Source: Mycobacterium sp. Root135
GTDB lineage: Bacteria; Actinomycetota; Actinomycetes; Mycobacteriales; Mycobacteriaceae
Assembly: GCF_001426545.1 (NCBI RefSeq)
Contig: NZ_LMEZ01000007.1
Location: forward strand, 380,478-444,477
Length of the DNA stretch: 64,000 bases
Direction: 5' to 3'
The position numbers were made by a program, and so were the translations under genes. Positions 25,039-33,588 of the stretch are shown here, piece by piece (position 1 is the stretch's first letter; every line of letters starts with the position of its first letter). The notes beneath the pieces are model-generated. The model was not told the origin of the DNA, made no database searches, and saw only the letters and a list, made by a program, of their open reading frames with translations.

Positions 25039-26460
25039 AACGGCGACCGTCGACACCCCAATGTGCTTGGGCAGCAACCCCACCAACATCAGCGTCACGA
25101 CGTACAGGGCCGCGGCGACGAGGATGACGAGCTCGGCCGCCGAGAAGATCCCCGCTACGCCGCCGGCGTTGGCACGGGCGAAGAAGACGGTGCCGAGGGC
25201 GGCGAAGCCGATGGCGTTGGCGAACTGCTGGACCGCGTTGAGCATTCCAGAGCCCGCACCGGCCTCTTCGACTGTCGCGTCGCCGAGGATGTAGTCGAAA
25301 CTGGGGACGAACACGAGGCCCGACCCGAACCCGATGACGAACAGCGCGGGGGCGAGCGTCCACGCGGTGAACTGCCCGCCGGCGTGGTCGAGGATCCACC
25401 ACAGGCCCAGCAGGCCCGCCGCAGCGACTCCCAGGCCCACCTGCATCGAGCTGCGCCCGAACTTCTCGGCGAGGACGGCGCCGCTGAGGCCGATGGCCAC
25501 CGCGGTGCCCAACGCCCATGGGATGAGGGCGAATCCGGTGTTCAACGGACTCCAGCCCATGCCGAGCTGGAACAGCAGGTTGACGGCGAGCTGAAAGCCG
25601 GTGAAGGAGGCGAAGAAGGCTCCGGTGATCACCAGTCCGACCACGAAGCTGCGTCGGGCGAAGAGCGACGGCGGCAGGACCGGATGCGTGCTGCGGCGTT
25701 CCCACCTGGCGAACAGCGCCGTCGCCACCATCGCCGCGCCGATCATGACGAACGACCATGCGGGCCAACCGAACTGGCGGCCCTCGACCAGGGGCACGAT
25801 CAGCAGGAGCGAGGCGACGGTGAGCAGTGCCACCCCGCCGAGGTCCACGCGCAGCTCGGGGTCCTCACCGGCGTGCTTCGGCAGCAGGAACCAGCCCAGG
25901 ATCACGGCCAGGATGCCGATTGGCACGTTGACCAGGAAGATGGCCCGCCACTGGCTGCCGAACAGGTCCAGGTGCAGCAGCCAGCCGGCCAGGATCGGCC
26001 CGGCCACGGTCCCCAGGCCCATGATCGGCCCGAAGGGTATCAGCGCCGCGCGCAACCGATCCGGTGGGAACACCACTTTCACCAGCGCGAAACCCTGCGG
26101 AATCATGACCGACCCGGCGAGGCCCTGCACTGCGCGGGCCGCGATCAGCGATCCCACCCCCGGCGCGAGCCCGCAGGCCAGCGAGGCAACGGTGAAACCG
26201 GTCATCCCGAGGAGGAACAGTCGCCGTCGGCCGAGGATGTCTCCGAGGCGGCCAGAGGTCACCAGCCCGATCGCCAGGGTGGTGGTGTAGGCCGCGAGCA
26301 CCCATTGCAGCGTGGTCTCGTCACCTCCGAGGTCCGCGCGGATGGAGGGGCCCGCGAGGTTGGCGATCGTCGTGTCCAGCAGGTCCATCAGGTCGGCGAT
26401 CAACACCACGGCGAGCACCGGCACCGCGCGCCGCAGCGGCAGCGTGGTCGTGGCGGTCAT
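25024..26460 (-). CDS. DHA2-type MFS multidrug efflux transporter
   Basis: Drug:H+ antiporter-2 family protein of 478 residues with about fourteen helices. Motif A (GRLGDILGRRR) and motif C (GLGTVAGPILAGWLL) are present, and TM1 carries the DLLDTTI-type motif D1 (MDLLDTTIANLAGPS). ATG 26460 overlaps the upstream monooxygenase stop as ATGA. Pairing with a flavin monooxygenase and a divergent TetR indicates inducible detoxification and efflux of an antibiotic or aromatic compound. Confidence 0.9.
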   Translation of the reverse strand: MTATTTLPLRRAVPVLAVVLIADLMDLLDTTIANLAGPSIRADLGGDETTLQWVLAAYTTTLAIGLVTSGRLGDILGRRRLFLLGMTGFTVASLACGLAPGVGSLIAARAVQGLAGSVMIPQGFALVKVVFPPDRLRAALIPFGPIMGLGTVAGPILAGWLLHLDLFGSQWRAIFLVNVPIGILAVILGWFLLPKHAGEDPELRVDLGGVALLTVASLLLIVPLVEGRQFGWPAWSFVMIGAAMVATALFARWERRSTHPVLPPSLFARRSFVVGLVITGAFFASFTGFQLAVNLLFQLGMGWSPLNTGFALIPWALGTAVAIGLSGAVLAEKFGRSSMQVGLGVAAAGLLGLWWILDHAGGQFTAWTLAPALFVIGFGSGLVFVPSFDYILGDATVEEAGAGSGMLNAVQQFANAIGFAALGTVFFARANAGGVAGIFSAAELVILVAAALYVVTLMLVGLLPKHIGVSTVAVSAQS

Positions 26461-27923
26461 CGAACGCCCGCCCATCGCCGCAGGGCGTCGTCCAGTCCCG
26501 CGCCGTCGGAGGTGTCAGTCGCCCAGGCGACCACGCCGTCGGGGCGGACCAGGACGCCGGTGGGCGTCCCGTCGTCGTCCGCGACGGTCGTGACGTCGGC
26601 GTCCCACCGCGCGGCGAGGCGCGTGAACGCGCCGTCTCGCGTGCGGTCGAGCAACAGGAAGCCGCCGCCGTGGCCGTGGTCGACCAGACGGGAGCCGTCG
26701 CGCAACCAGAGATCGGGCACCAACGCCCCGACCGGCGGGTGGTCGCCGGAGAGGTCGACGCGCTGCGTCACCCCCGAGATCTTCTTGGCCGCGTAGGTCG
26801 TGCCCGCCGAGGTTCCCAGCAAGTCGCCGACGATCCCGCGCAGGGCAGCCGACTTGGCGTCGCCCCGCATCAGGCCGGTCTGTGCCCGCGTCCAATCCAG
26901 CACCCAGGCGCCGACGGGCCGACGCTCGGCATCGTAGGTGTCCAGGAGCGCCTCGGACGTCCGCCCCGCCACCACGGCGCCCAGCTTCCAGCCGAGATTC
27001 ATCGCGTCGCCGATCCCCAGGTTGAGACCCTGGCCGCCGAACGGAGGGTGCACGTGGGCGGCGTCGCCGGCGAGCAGCACGCGGCCCGATCGGTAGTCCT
27101 CGGCCTGGCGGGTGTTGTCGGTCCAGCGGGTCGGCATCGTGCGCAACGCCGTCACCGTGACGTCGGTGCCGGAGGTCCGGCGCAGGCTGGCTTGCACGTC
27201 ATCCAGGGTGACCGGCGCAGAGCGGTCGGCACGCGCGAACTGCGCACCGGCAGAACCAAACTCGAGGGTGACCACCCGGCCCGGCTGTGGACCGTAGCGA
27301 TACACCCCGTGCGCAGACCACACCCAACCGTCCGCGAGCTTCTCGAGATCGGCGACGTCGACGATCGCTTGGTATCCGACGAATTCGGGTTCGGTGCCGG
27401 GGAATTCGAATCCGGCGAGACGACGAACGGCGCTGTGCCCGCCGTCGCAGCCCACCAACCACCCAGTGCGCATCTGGCCCGCCGACGTACCTACGCGCAC
27501 GCCGTCACCGGTGTCTTCCAGCGCAGTGACCTCGACGCCGCGCTGCACCGGCACGCCGAGTCGGGCGACGTGCTCGGCGAGCAGCGCCTCCAGGGTGGGT
27601 TGCGCGATCATGCGGCAGCGGTCGGCGGCGGTGTGCGCGACGAAGTCGGGATCGGACCAGTCGACGAGGTCGGGGTCGAGGACCATCCCGGCGAAGTGTC
27701 CGGTGAACCGCTGGCCCGACGTGCCGGCGGGTAGCAGGCCGCGGCGGTCCAGCGCTTCCGCCGTCGGAACGTTGATCGACTGTGCCTTCATCGCCTGATC
27801 CGGCTCGGTCAGCCGCTCCAGCACGTGGACGTCGGCTCCGGCGAGGGCCAGCTCCGCGGCGAGCAGCAGGCCGACGGGACCGGCTCCGACGACGGTCGCG
27901 TCGCATTCACGCTCCGATGTCAT
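26457..27923 (-). CDS. FAD-dependent aromatic/antibiotic monooxygenase
   Basis: Group A flavin monooxygenase of 488 residues. It shows the FAD GxGxxG (TVVGAGPVGLLLAAEL), the DG motif (GWLVGCDGGHSAVR) and the GD motif GDAAHVHPPFGGQGLNLGI, followed by a thioredoxin-like C-terminal domain. The closest recognisable relatives are polyketide/antibiotic hydroxylases and Rox/Iri-type rifampicin monooxygenases. A resistance role is plausible but unproven. ATG 27923 is chosen because it lies at the edge of the divergent operator; upstream codons would read through it. Confidence 0.85.
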   Translation of the reverse strand: MTSERECDATVVGAGPVGLLLAAELALAGADVHVLERLTEPDQAMKAQSINVPTAEALDRRGLLPAGTSGQRFTGHFAGMVLDPDLVDWSDPDFVAHTAADRCRMIAQPTLEALLAEHVARLGVPVQRGVEVTALEDTGDGVRVGTSAGQMRTGWLVGCDGGHSAVRRLAGFEFPGTEPEFVGYQAIVDVADLEKLADGWVWSAHGVYRYGPQPGRVVTLEFGSAGAQFARADRSAPVTLDDVQASLRRTSGTDVTVTALRTMPTRWTDNTRQAEDYRSGRVLLAGDAAHVHPPFGGQGLNLGIGDAMNLGWKLGAVVAGRTSEALLDTYDAERRPVGAWVLDWTRAQTGLMRGDAKSAALRGIVGDLLGTSAGTTYAAKKISGVTQRVDLSGDHPPVGALVPDLWLRDGSRLVDHGHGGGFLLLDRTRDGAFTRLAARWDADVTTVADDDGTPTGVLVRPDGVVAWATDTSDGAGLDDALRRWAGVR

Positions 27924-27926
27924 GTT

Positions 27927-27961
27927 CACGAACACTGTTCTAGTAACGAACGGTGTTCGTG
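27927..27961. promoter_or_regulatory. Double TetR operator in the monooxygenase/TetR divergent promoter
   Basis: A long inverted repeat with perfect 9-bp arms, CACGAACAC (27927-27935) and GTGTTCGTG (27953-27961). Each side is itself a small palindrome: GAACA-C-TGTTC (27930-27940) and GAAC-GGT-GTTC (27948-27958), 18 bp apart. The repeat touches the monooxygenase start and lies just upstream of the TetR -10. Confidence 0.75.
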
Positions 27962-27979
27962 TCAAGTTAAGCTGGGCGA

Positions 27980-28702
27980 GTGAACCCGAAGCAGCGGCGC
28001 GCGGCGCGCCATCAGCCGCCAGGCCCCGGGGCATCCGACGTCGCGCGACCGCGTCGCCGCAAGACCCCGCTCACCCCTGAGCACGTCGTCGACACCGCCC
28101 TGAAAGTCGTTGCCGCAGAGGGATATGAGGCGCTCACGATGCGCCGACTGGCGGATGAACTCGACACCGGACCCGCGTCGCTCTACGCCCACGTGGTCAA
28201 CAAGGCCGATCTCGACGAGCTGCTGATGGGCCGGTTGTGCGCCAAGCTCGACCTACCCGAGCCCGACCCCGACGCGTGGCGGGAGCAGATTCGCAGCGTG
28301 TGCACGCAGATGCGCGACCAGTACCTCAAGTACCCGGGCATCTCCCGCGCCGCGCTGGCCATGGCGCCCACCGACCTCGAAATCGTGCGCGTCAACGAAG
28401 GAATGCTGGCCATCCTGCTGGCCGGCGGCATCGAGCCCCAAGCCGCCGCGTGGGCCGTCGACGCGCTATTCCTGTACGTGGCCTCCTATTGCCTGGAGAC
28501 GTCCATCGCGCGGCAGCGGTCAGCCGACGACAACAGCGAATGGGTGCTCGACCGCGGCGAGCTGCTCCGACGCTTCGCCGCCCTGCCCGCCGCGACGTTC
28601 CCCAACACCACCCGGTACGCGGCCGAGCTGACCGCCGGCGAAGGCCACGACAGGTTCGACTTCACGCTCGGGTTGATGGTCGACGGGCTCAAGCGCCGCT
28701 GA
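27980..28702 (+). CDS. TetR-family repressor of the monooxygenase/efflux operon
   Basis: A 240-residue regulator with an extended basic N-terminus. The helix-turn-helix is ALTMRRLADELDTGPASLYAHVVNKADLDELL, the pattern of the true TetR subfamily (drug-sensing, TetR_C-type C-terminus). TAAGCT (27968-27973) lies 6 bases before GTG 27980, so the message is probably leaderless. It is divergent from the monooxygenase/MFS operon, with a double operator between them. The inducer is likely the compound handled by those two proteins. Confidence 0.9.
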   Translation: MNPKQRRAARHQPPGPGASDVARPRRRKTPLTPEHVVDTALKVVAAEGYEALTMRRLADELDTGPASLYAHVVNKADLDELLMGRLCAKLDLPEPDPDAWREQIRSVCTQMRDQYLKYPGISRAALAMAPTDLEIVRVNEGMLAILLAGGIEPQAAAWAVDALFLYVASYCLETSIARQRSADDNSEWVLDRGELLRRFAALPAATFPNTTRYAAELTAGEGHDRFDFTLGLMVDGLKRR

Positions 28703-28757
28703 TCGACGAAATGGCAAAAGTGTCAAAACTTCGGCGGATGAGTTTCATACTCGGGAC

Positions 28758-29249
28758 ATGGTCTCGCTGATCGTTCACGGCATCCTCGGCGTCCTCGTCA
28801 TCCTGTGGATCGTCCGCGCCAACCCGCGTGTCTTCTCCCGCCCCACGGACGGACCCGCCTTCTCGACGCTGGAGATCGCGTTCTACCTCATCGGCGTCGC
28901 GTCGATCGCGCTCGGCTACTACTTCAACCACCAATTCGTCGCCCAGTACGCCGTCCCCGGCGGCAACCCCTTCTGGGGCCCGGGCAGCTGGCAGCAATTC
29001 ATCGCCCTCGGCTACGTCAACCCCGCGGCGGCCTCGGCCAGCCAGGACTACACGATCATCAACGTCGTACTGCTGCCGCTGTTCACGATCGTCGACGGAC
29101 ATCGACGCGGAATCCGCCGGCCGTGGCTGTTCTTCGTCGCCAGCCTCTTCACCAGTTGCGCGTTCGCGTACGCCTTCTACTTCGCGGTCGTGGAACGTCA
29201 ACACCGCCAACAGAAGACCGCGGCGCCAATAGCGCCGATTCCCGCCTGA
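28758..29249 (+). CDS. DUF2834-like membrane protein
   Basis: A 163-residue protein with four predicted helices. Its pattern, a first helix starting at the N-terminus and a WQQFIALGYVNPAAAS-type loop, resembles DUF2834 proteins. Function is unknown. CATACT (28746-28751) precedes ATG 28758 by 6 bases, consistent with a leaderless transcript independent of the TetR gene 55 bp upstream. Confidence 0.75.
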   Translation: MVSLIVHGILGVLVILWIVRANPRVFSRPTDGPAFSTLEIAFYLIGVASIALGYYFNHQFVAQYAVPGGNPFWGPGSWQQFIALGYVNPAAASASQDYTIINVVLLPLFTIVDGHRRGIRRPWLFFVASLFTSCAFAYAFYFAVVERQHRQQKTAAPIAPIPA

Positions 29250-29294
29250 CGCACCGAATCCCGCCCGGCGGGAACATCGCTGGGCCGAACCGGG

Positions 29295-30248
29295 TTGACG
29301 ACGGTCGTGACCGAGACACCACTGCGCACCCCGTTCGGATTCGACTCGACCGCGGCCGAGGTGATCGCAGGCGTCGACCTCACGGGGCGGCGCGCGATCG
29401 TCACCGGTGGCGCGTCTGGCATCGGCGTCGAAACTGCGCGTGCCCTCGCGACCGCCGGCGCCGAGGTGACGCTGGCCGTCCGCGACGTCGCCGCGGGTCA
29501 CCGCGTGGCAGCGGACATCGGCGGCACCGTCGACGTGGCGGCCCTGGACCTGAGCGACCTGGACAGCGTGAAAGCCCTCGTCGCGGCATGGAGCGGCCCG
29601 TTGCACATCCTGGTCAACAACGCCGGGGTGATGGCGATTCAGGAGCTGACCATGTCGGCGAGCGGCCACGAGATGCAGTTCGCCACCAACCACCTCGGAC
29701 ACTTCGCGCTCGCCGTTGGCTTGCACGACGCGCTGGCTGCGGCCGGTGGGGCTCGCGTCGTCTCGGTGAGTTCGTCGGGTCACCTGCGCTCACCGGTCGT
29801 GTTCGACGACGTCGACTTCGCGTTCCGCGACTACGACCCCTTTGGCGCGTACGGGCAGTCGAAGACGGCCAACGTGCTCTTCGCGGTCGAGGCCACCAGA
29901 CGCTGGAGGGCCGACGGAATCCTCGCCAACGCGTTGATGCCGGGCGGCATCGCCACCCCGCTGCAACGCCACCTCCCGGCCGACTACGCCAAGGAAGCGC
30001 TGACCGCGTTCCGCGCCGCGGGCACCGACTTCAAGACCGTCGAACAGGGAGCCGCGACGTCGACGTTGTTGGCAGCGTCCCCGCTGCTCGACGGCATCGG
30101 CGGTCGGTACTTCGAGGACTGCAACGAAGCCTCGGTGGTCGACCGACGTACCGGCCCCGGCCGCGGTGGTGTCGCGCCGTACGCCCTCGACCCTGCGAAT
30201 GCCGAACGGCTGTGGGATCTTTCGCTGAAACTGACCGACCTCGGCTAA
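29295..30248 (+). CDS. Short-chain dehydrogenase/reductase
   Basis: A 317-residue SDR related to the retinol-dehydrogenase/WW-oxidoreductase-like group. The NAD(P) motif TGGASGIGVE is near residue 41, NNAGVM near 105, the catalytic Ser in VSVSSSGH, and YGQSK as the catalytic Tyr/Lys pair. The start is TTG 29295; a GTG at 29307 is possible. It is convergent with the Nit1C operon, with a 4-bp tail overlap. Substrate unknown. Confidence 0.85.
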   Translation: MTTVVTETPLRTPFGFDSTAAEVIAGVDLTGRRAIVTGGASGIGVETARALATAGAEVTLAVRDVAAGHRVAADIGGTVDVAALDLSDLDSVKALVAAWSGPLHILVNNAGVMAIQELTMSASGHEMQFATNHLGHFALAVGLHDALAAAGGARVVSVSSSGHLRSPVVFDDVDFAFRDYDPFGAYGQSKTANVLFAVEATRRWRADGILANALMPGGIATPLQRHLPADYAKEALTAFRAAGTDFKTVEQGAATSTLLAASPLLDGIGGRYFEDCNEASVVDRRTGPGRGGVAPYALDPANAERLWDLSLKLTDLG

Positions 30249-31339
30249 ACCGGCATGGGGTGAGCGGCGTAAAACTCGACGTGACGGCTCGCCGCGGCCG
30301 CCCACGTCAACGACGCCGCCAGCGTGCGTCCCGGCCCCGGATCCGCGCCGGACTCGATGGCCTCGGCCATCAGATCAGCCAGCTGGGTCGGCGTCGCGCC
30401 GTAACGGACGGTGTCCCCGAAGACCTCGCGCAGCACCGGCAGATCACGGGTGACGACCGGACGACTCGCGGCGAGCGCCTCCATCGCGGCCAACCCGAAC
30501 CCCTCCTTGGTCGACGGGAAGGCGAACACCGACGACGCGGCGACCAGGCTCGGCAGGTCGTCGTCCTCGACCGCGCCGAGGATGAGCGGCTCGACCCCTA
30601 GCTCGGCGCATAAGCGCTCGAACTCGGCCCGGTAGTCGCGGTAGTCGAAGAGCGTCTCCCCACCGGCGATCACCAGTCCGACGTCGGGCTCTCGTTGCCG
30701 CAGAACGTGATACGCCTGCACCAGGTCGAGGGTGCCCTTGCGTGGCTCGATGCCGCCGACCGCCAGGACGTAACGCCCGAGCCGGCGCCGCCACTCCGAG
30801 CGCCGCGCCTCGGCGACCGGGGTGTCGGCGGCAGCGTCGGCGAACCGTTGCGCCGCAACGCCGTTCGGAATCACCGCCGGCGACAATCCCCATCCGGCCC
30901 GCACCTCTGCGGCCACCGCGTCTGAGACGCAGATGCGCGCGTACGGTTCGACGACGGCCTTCTCGTGGCACTCCGCCAAGACGGGCGTGGTGAACTGGTC
31001 GAGGTGGTGGATGGTCCGGATGCAGGTCCCCACCGCGTTGGCGCTGATGCAGTCCTGCGCGTGTACGACGTCGTAGGCCTCCGGCGTGAACGCCTCGCGC
31101 AGCAACGCGATCGACCGCACGATGCGCGCCATGACCGATTCCTCGCCCTCGTCGGGGAAGTCCACCAACCGCACCCGCACCCGCGGGTCGACGGCGCGGA
31201 AGAAGCCGCGGTCGCCGTGGCGGGCGAGCGACCACACCGTGACGTCCATGCCCGCCTCCGCAAGCGCTTCGGCAAGGTTGAGCGTGTGCACGACGCCGCC
31301 ACGGGGCTTCGTGGAATACGTGAGCAACGCGACGCGCAC
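30245..31339 (-). CDS. Nit1C cluster glycosyltransferase (MSMEG_0565 family)
   Basis: GT4-type (GT-B fold) glycosyltransferase of 364 residues. It has an N-terminal glycine loop (STKPRGGVVHTLNLAEAL), a middle AVGGIEPRKGT segment and the nucleotide-sugar site EGFGLAAMEALAASRPVV. GTG 31339 starts 2 bases after the nitrilase-like gene. It is the last gene of the Nit1C operon; its order and adjacency match the MSMEG_0565-0572 locus of M. smegmatis. The acceptor is unknown. Its presence suggests the pathway product is glycosylated. Confidence 0.88.
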   Translation of the reverse strand: MRVALLTYSTKPRGGVVHTLNLAEALAEAGMDVTVWSLARHGDRGFFRAVDPRVRVRLVDFPDEGEESVMARIVRSIALLREAFTPEAYDVVHAQDCISANAVGTCIRTIHHLDQFTTPVLAECHEKAVVEPYARICVSDAVAAEVRAGWGLSPAVIPNGVAAQRFADAAADTPVAEARRSEWRRRLGRYVLAVGGIEPRKGTLDLVQAYHVLRQREPDVGLVIAGGETLFDYRDYRAEFERLCAELGVEPLILGAVEDDDLPSLVAASSVFAFPSTKEGFGLAAMEALAASRPVVTRDLPVLREVFGDTVRYGATPTQLADLMAEAIESGADPGPGRTLAASLTWAAAASRHVEFYAAHPMPV

Positions 31340-31341
31340 CG

Positions 31342-32181
31342 TCAGCTCCCAGCGCCGAGACCATAGGCGTCGATCCGACGTTCGGCGATGTGGTTCAACA
31401 CCTTTCGGGCACGGGTGATCTCGGCCTCGACATCGACGGTGACTTTGGCCAGCCCGCCCTTGGAACCCGTGTTGGCCAGCACGTCGCCACCAGGGCCGAC
31501 GACCTTCGCCTGGCCGAGGAAGCGCAGCGCCCCCATCACGCCCGTCTGGTTCGACGAGACGACCACGACCTGATTCTCCGCAGCGCGGGCACAGTCGTAG
31601 AGGTCGAACAACCGCGCCTGCCGGTCCGCGGGCAAGCGGGACGCCCGGTCGGTGACGCTTGCCGGCCACGCCGACAGCGCGGCGATGACGTGGGCGCCGT
31701 CGAGCGCCAAGGCACGCGCGGACTCGGGAAACGTCTTGTCGTAGTCGATCAGCATCCCCAACCGGCCGACCGGGGTGTCGAACGCCGCGAACGAGTCACC
31801 CGCCAAGTAGGCCAACGACTCCCCCGCCGGCTGGTGCACCTTGCGGTGGTGGCCCAGCACCCCGTCACCCGAGACGCAGATCGCCGCGTTGTAGCGTCCG
31901 CCAAGCGCCTGCTCGGCATACCCGACACAAACCGTCATCTGACCCGCCGCCGCGATCACCGCCGCGATTTCCGGCCCGTCGGGGTCCAACGCGGGGGGCT
32001 GGTCGTTCAGATCGGGCGCCCGAAGATCGCCGATGTACCCGCCCAGACACGCGTCGGGGAACACCAACAACTCCACGCCGTCACGCGAGGCCGCGTCGAC
32101 GATGCCGACCACCTTGCTGACGCCACGGTCCACGTCGCGGCCGAAGTGCGCCGCGACGGCACCGATCGTCACGAGTCCCAA
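31342..32181 (-). CDS. Nitrilase-superfamily homologue lacking the catalytic Cys (MSMEG_0566 position)
   Basis: A 279-residue carbon-nitrogen hydrolase fold, homologous along its length to the true nitrilase of the same operon. Two of the three catalytic residues are changed. The Glu of the FPE motif is Asp43 (VFPDACLGGY). The nucleophile Cys is Asp146 (LIDYDKTFPE, codon GAC at 31744-31746; the partner has ICYDK). The Lys is kept at 114 (HHRKVHQP). It is probably not a thiol hydrolase and may be a regulatory or partner subunit. The start TTG 32181 has AGGG 5-8 bases upstream; GTG 32172 is the alternative. Confidence 0.87.
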   Translation of the reverse strand: MGLVTIGAVAAHFGRDVDRGVSKVVGIVDAASRDGVELLVFPDACLGGYIGDLRAPDLNDQPPALDPDGPEIAAVIAAAGQMTVCVGYAEQALGGRYNAAICVSGDGVLGHHRKVHQPAGESLAYLAGDSFAAFDTPVGRLGMLIDYDKTFPESARALALDGAHVIAALSAWPASVTDRASRLPADRQARLFDLYDCARAAENQVVVVSSNQTGVMGALRFLGQAKVVGPGGDVLANTGSKGGLAKVTVDVEAEITRARKVLNHIAERRIDAYGLGAGS

Positions 32182-32182
32182 G

Positions 32183-33583
32183 TCAGGCCCTTCCCAGCCC
32201 GGTGACGTCCGCCGCCACCGCGGTCGTGGTGACGCCGTCGGGCCACCTCAGCCGAACCCCACGCCGAGCGGTCAGCTCACCACACGCTCCGGTGACCACG
32301 CCGGTCGGCACCCGAGGCGTCGACGCTCCTGCCCGGTCCGCGGTGAGCATGGCGTACCCGGGGAAGCACGTGAGCCACGCACCCATGTCGGCGGCGGGCC
32401 GGGGAATGCGGGCCACGTCCAGTTCGGCGCCCGTCCCACTGGCCTCGGCCAGCATTCCCATCGTGCCGACCACACCGGCCATGCTGACGTCCTTCGCTGC
32501 CCGCGGCGCCATCCGCGCGACCAGCGTTGACAACTCGGCGAGGTCGTCGGCGCTGCGGGTGCTACTCGAATCCCATTGCCTACCATGATGACCCGGGCGC
32601 CAATCGCCCGCCAGATCAGCCGTCAGACGCACCGTGTCACCAACGGAACCGCCGCCTGCGCGAATCGGACTCGACGTCCTGCCGAAGGCCGTCACCGCCA
32701 GCGACGCGGGCACCCCGAGCTGGGTGTGACCGCCGAGCACGGGCACCCGCCAGGCCTGCGAGGCCTTCGCGATGCCGCGAACGATGCGGGTCAACAACGA
32801 CCGGGTGGGCGCCCCGACGGCGTCGAGCAACCCTGTCGGCGCAGCGCCCATCGCGGTCAGGTCGTTGACGTTGACAAGCACCGAACACCACCCCGCCCAC
32901 TCCGGATCGCGTTCCACCATGGACGGGATGATTGCATCACACGCGGCCACCAGATCGCTGCCGGGCAGCGGCACGCCGTCGTCCCCGACGAAACCGTCGG
33001 GACCGAGACCGCCTGGCACCGCGCGCAACGGAGCCAGGGCGTCCCCGAGAAACGACTTGGTGGCGTCGGCGAGACGCTGCATCCGGTGCAGCGGCCACCG
33101 CATCAGCGCGTGCGGTTGGCCGGCCACCAGACAGTCGCCGTGGTCCTCCCAGCCGAGCGTGCCGAACATCGCCGCGTACCGCCGCTGCACGGTGGCGTCG
33201 AACCGCAGCACGCCCGCCGACTCGGCGTGGGCGCACGCCGCGCGAACCAGGGCCGGACCGACTCCCGACGACCGGGCGGCCGCGCTGGTGACGAGCCTGC
33301 TGCCGGTCCACCAGCCGAGGTCGGGCTCGCACCGCGGGGCCAGCCGCACGCCGCCAACCACCGTTCCGTCCTGGGCGACCGCCACCAGGACCACCGTGCG
33401 CGGATCGTCGTCGACGTCGTCGGCGTCGCTCCCGGCGAAGAGGTGCTGGTCGACGACGAAGGCGTCGTGACGCAGCCTCCGGTAGGCCGCCAGGTCGGCG
33501 CCGTCGTCCGCCCGGCGGATGAGGAAGCCCGCCGCGGGACCGGCGTGGGTGCGGGTACCGGCGAGAATCGACAGCGTCTCCAC
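32183..33583 (-). CDS. GNAT acetyltransferase/AIR-synthase-like fusion (MSMEG_0567; Sll0786+Sll0787)
   Basis: A 466-residue two-domain protein. Residues about 15-140 form a GNAT-type acetyltransferase (LVAVAQDGTVVGGVRLAP; then RSSGVGPALVRAACAHA). From about 165 onward it is a PurM/AIR-synthase-like ATP-binding domain (SMVERDPEWAGWCSVLVNVNDLTAMGA; VLGGHTQLG; AAKDVSMAGVVG). In cyanobacterial Nit1C clusters these are separate proteins (Sll0786, Sll0787). GTG 33583 has GAGGG 5 bases upstream; GTG 33592 overlapping the preceding stop is the other candidate. Confidence 0.87.
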   Translation of the reverse strand: METLSILAGTRTHAGPAAGFLIRRADDGADLAAYRRLRHDAFVVDQHLFAGSDADDVDDDPRTVVLVAVAQDGTVVGGVRLAPRCEPDLGWWTGSRLVTSAAARSSGVGPALVRAACAHAESAGVLRFDATVQRRYAAMFGTLGWEDHGDCLVAGQPHALMRWPLHRMQRLADATKSFLGDALAPLRAVPGGLGPDGFVGDDGVPLPGSDLVAACDAIIPSMVERDPEWAGWCSVLVNVNDLTAMGAAPTGLLDAVGAPTRSLLTRIVRGIAKASQAWRVPVLGGHTQLGVPASLAVTAFGRTSSPIRAGGGSVGDTVRLTADLAGDWRPGHHGRQWDSSSTRSADDLAELSTLVARMAPRAAKDVSMAGVVGTMGMLAEASGTGAELDVARIPRPAADMGAWLTCFPGYAMLTADRAGASTPRVPTGVVTGACGELTARRGVRLRWPDGVTTTAVAADVTGLGRA

Positions 33584-33588
33584 TGCCC

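Noticed and set aside
27927..27961. Rifamycin-associated element upstream of the monooxygenase
   Set aside because: The known 19-bp RAE found before rifamycin-inactivating genes is not seen; the repeats here look like TetR operators instead.
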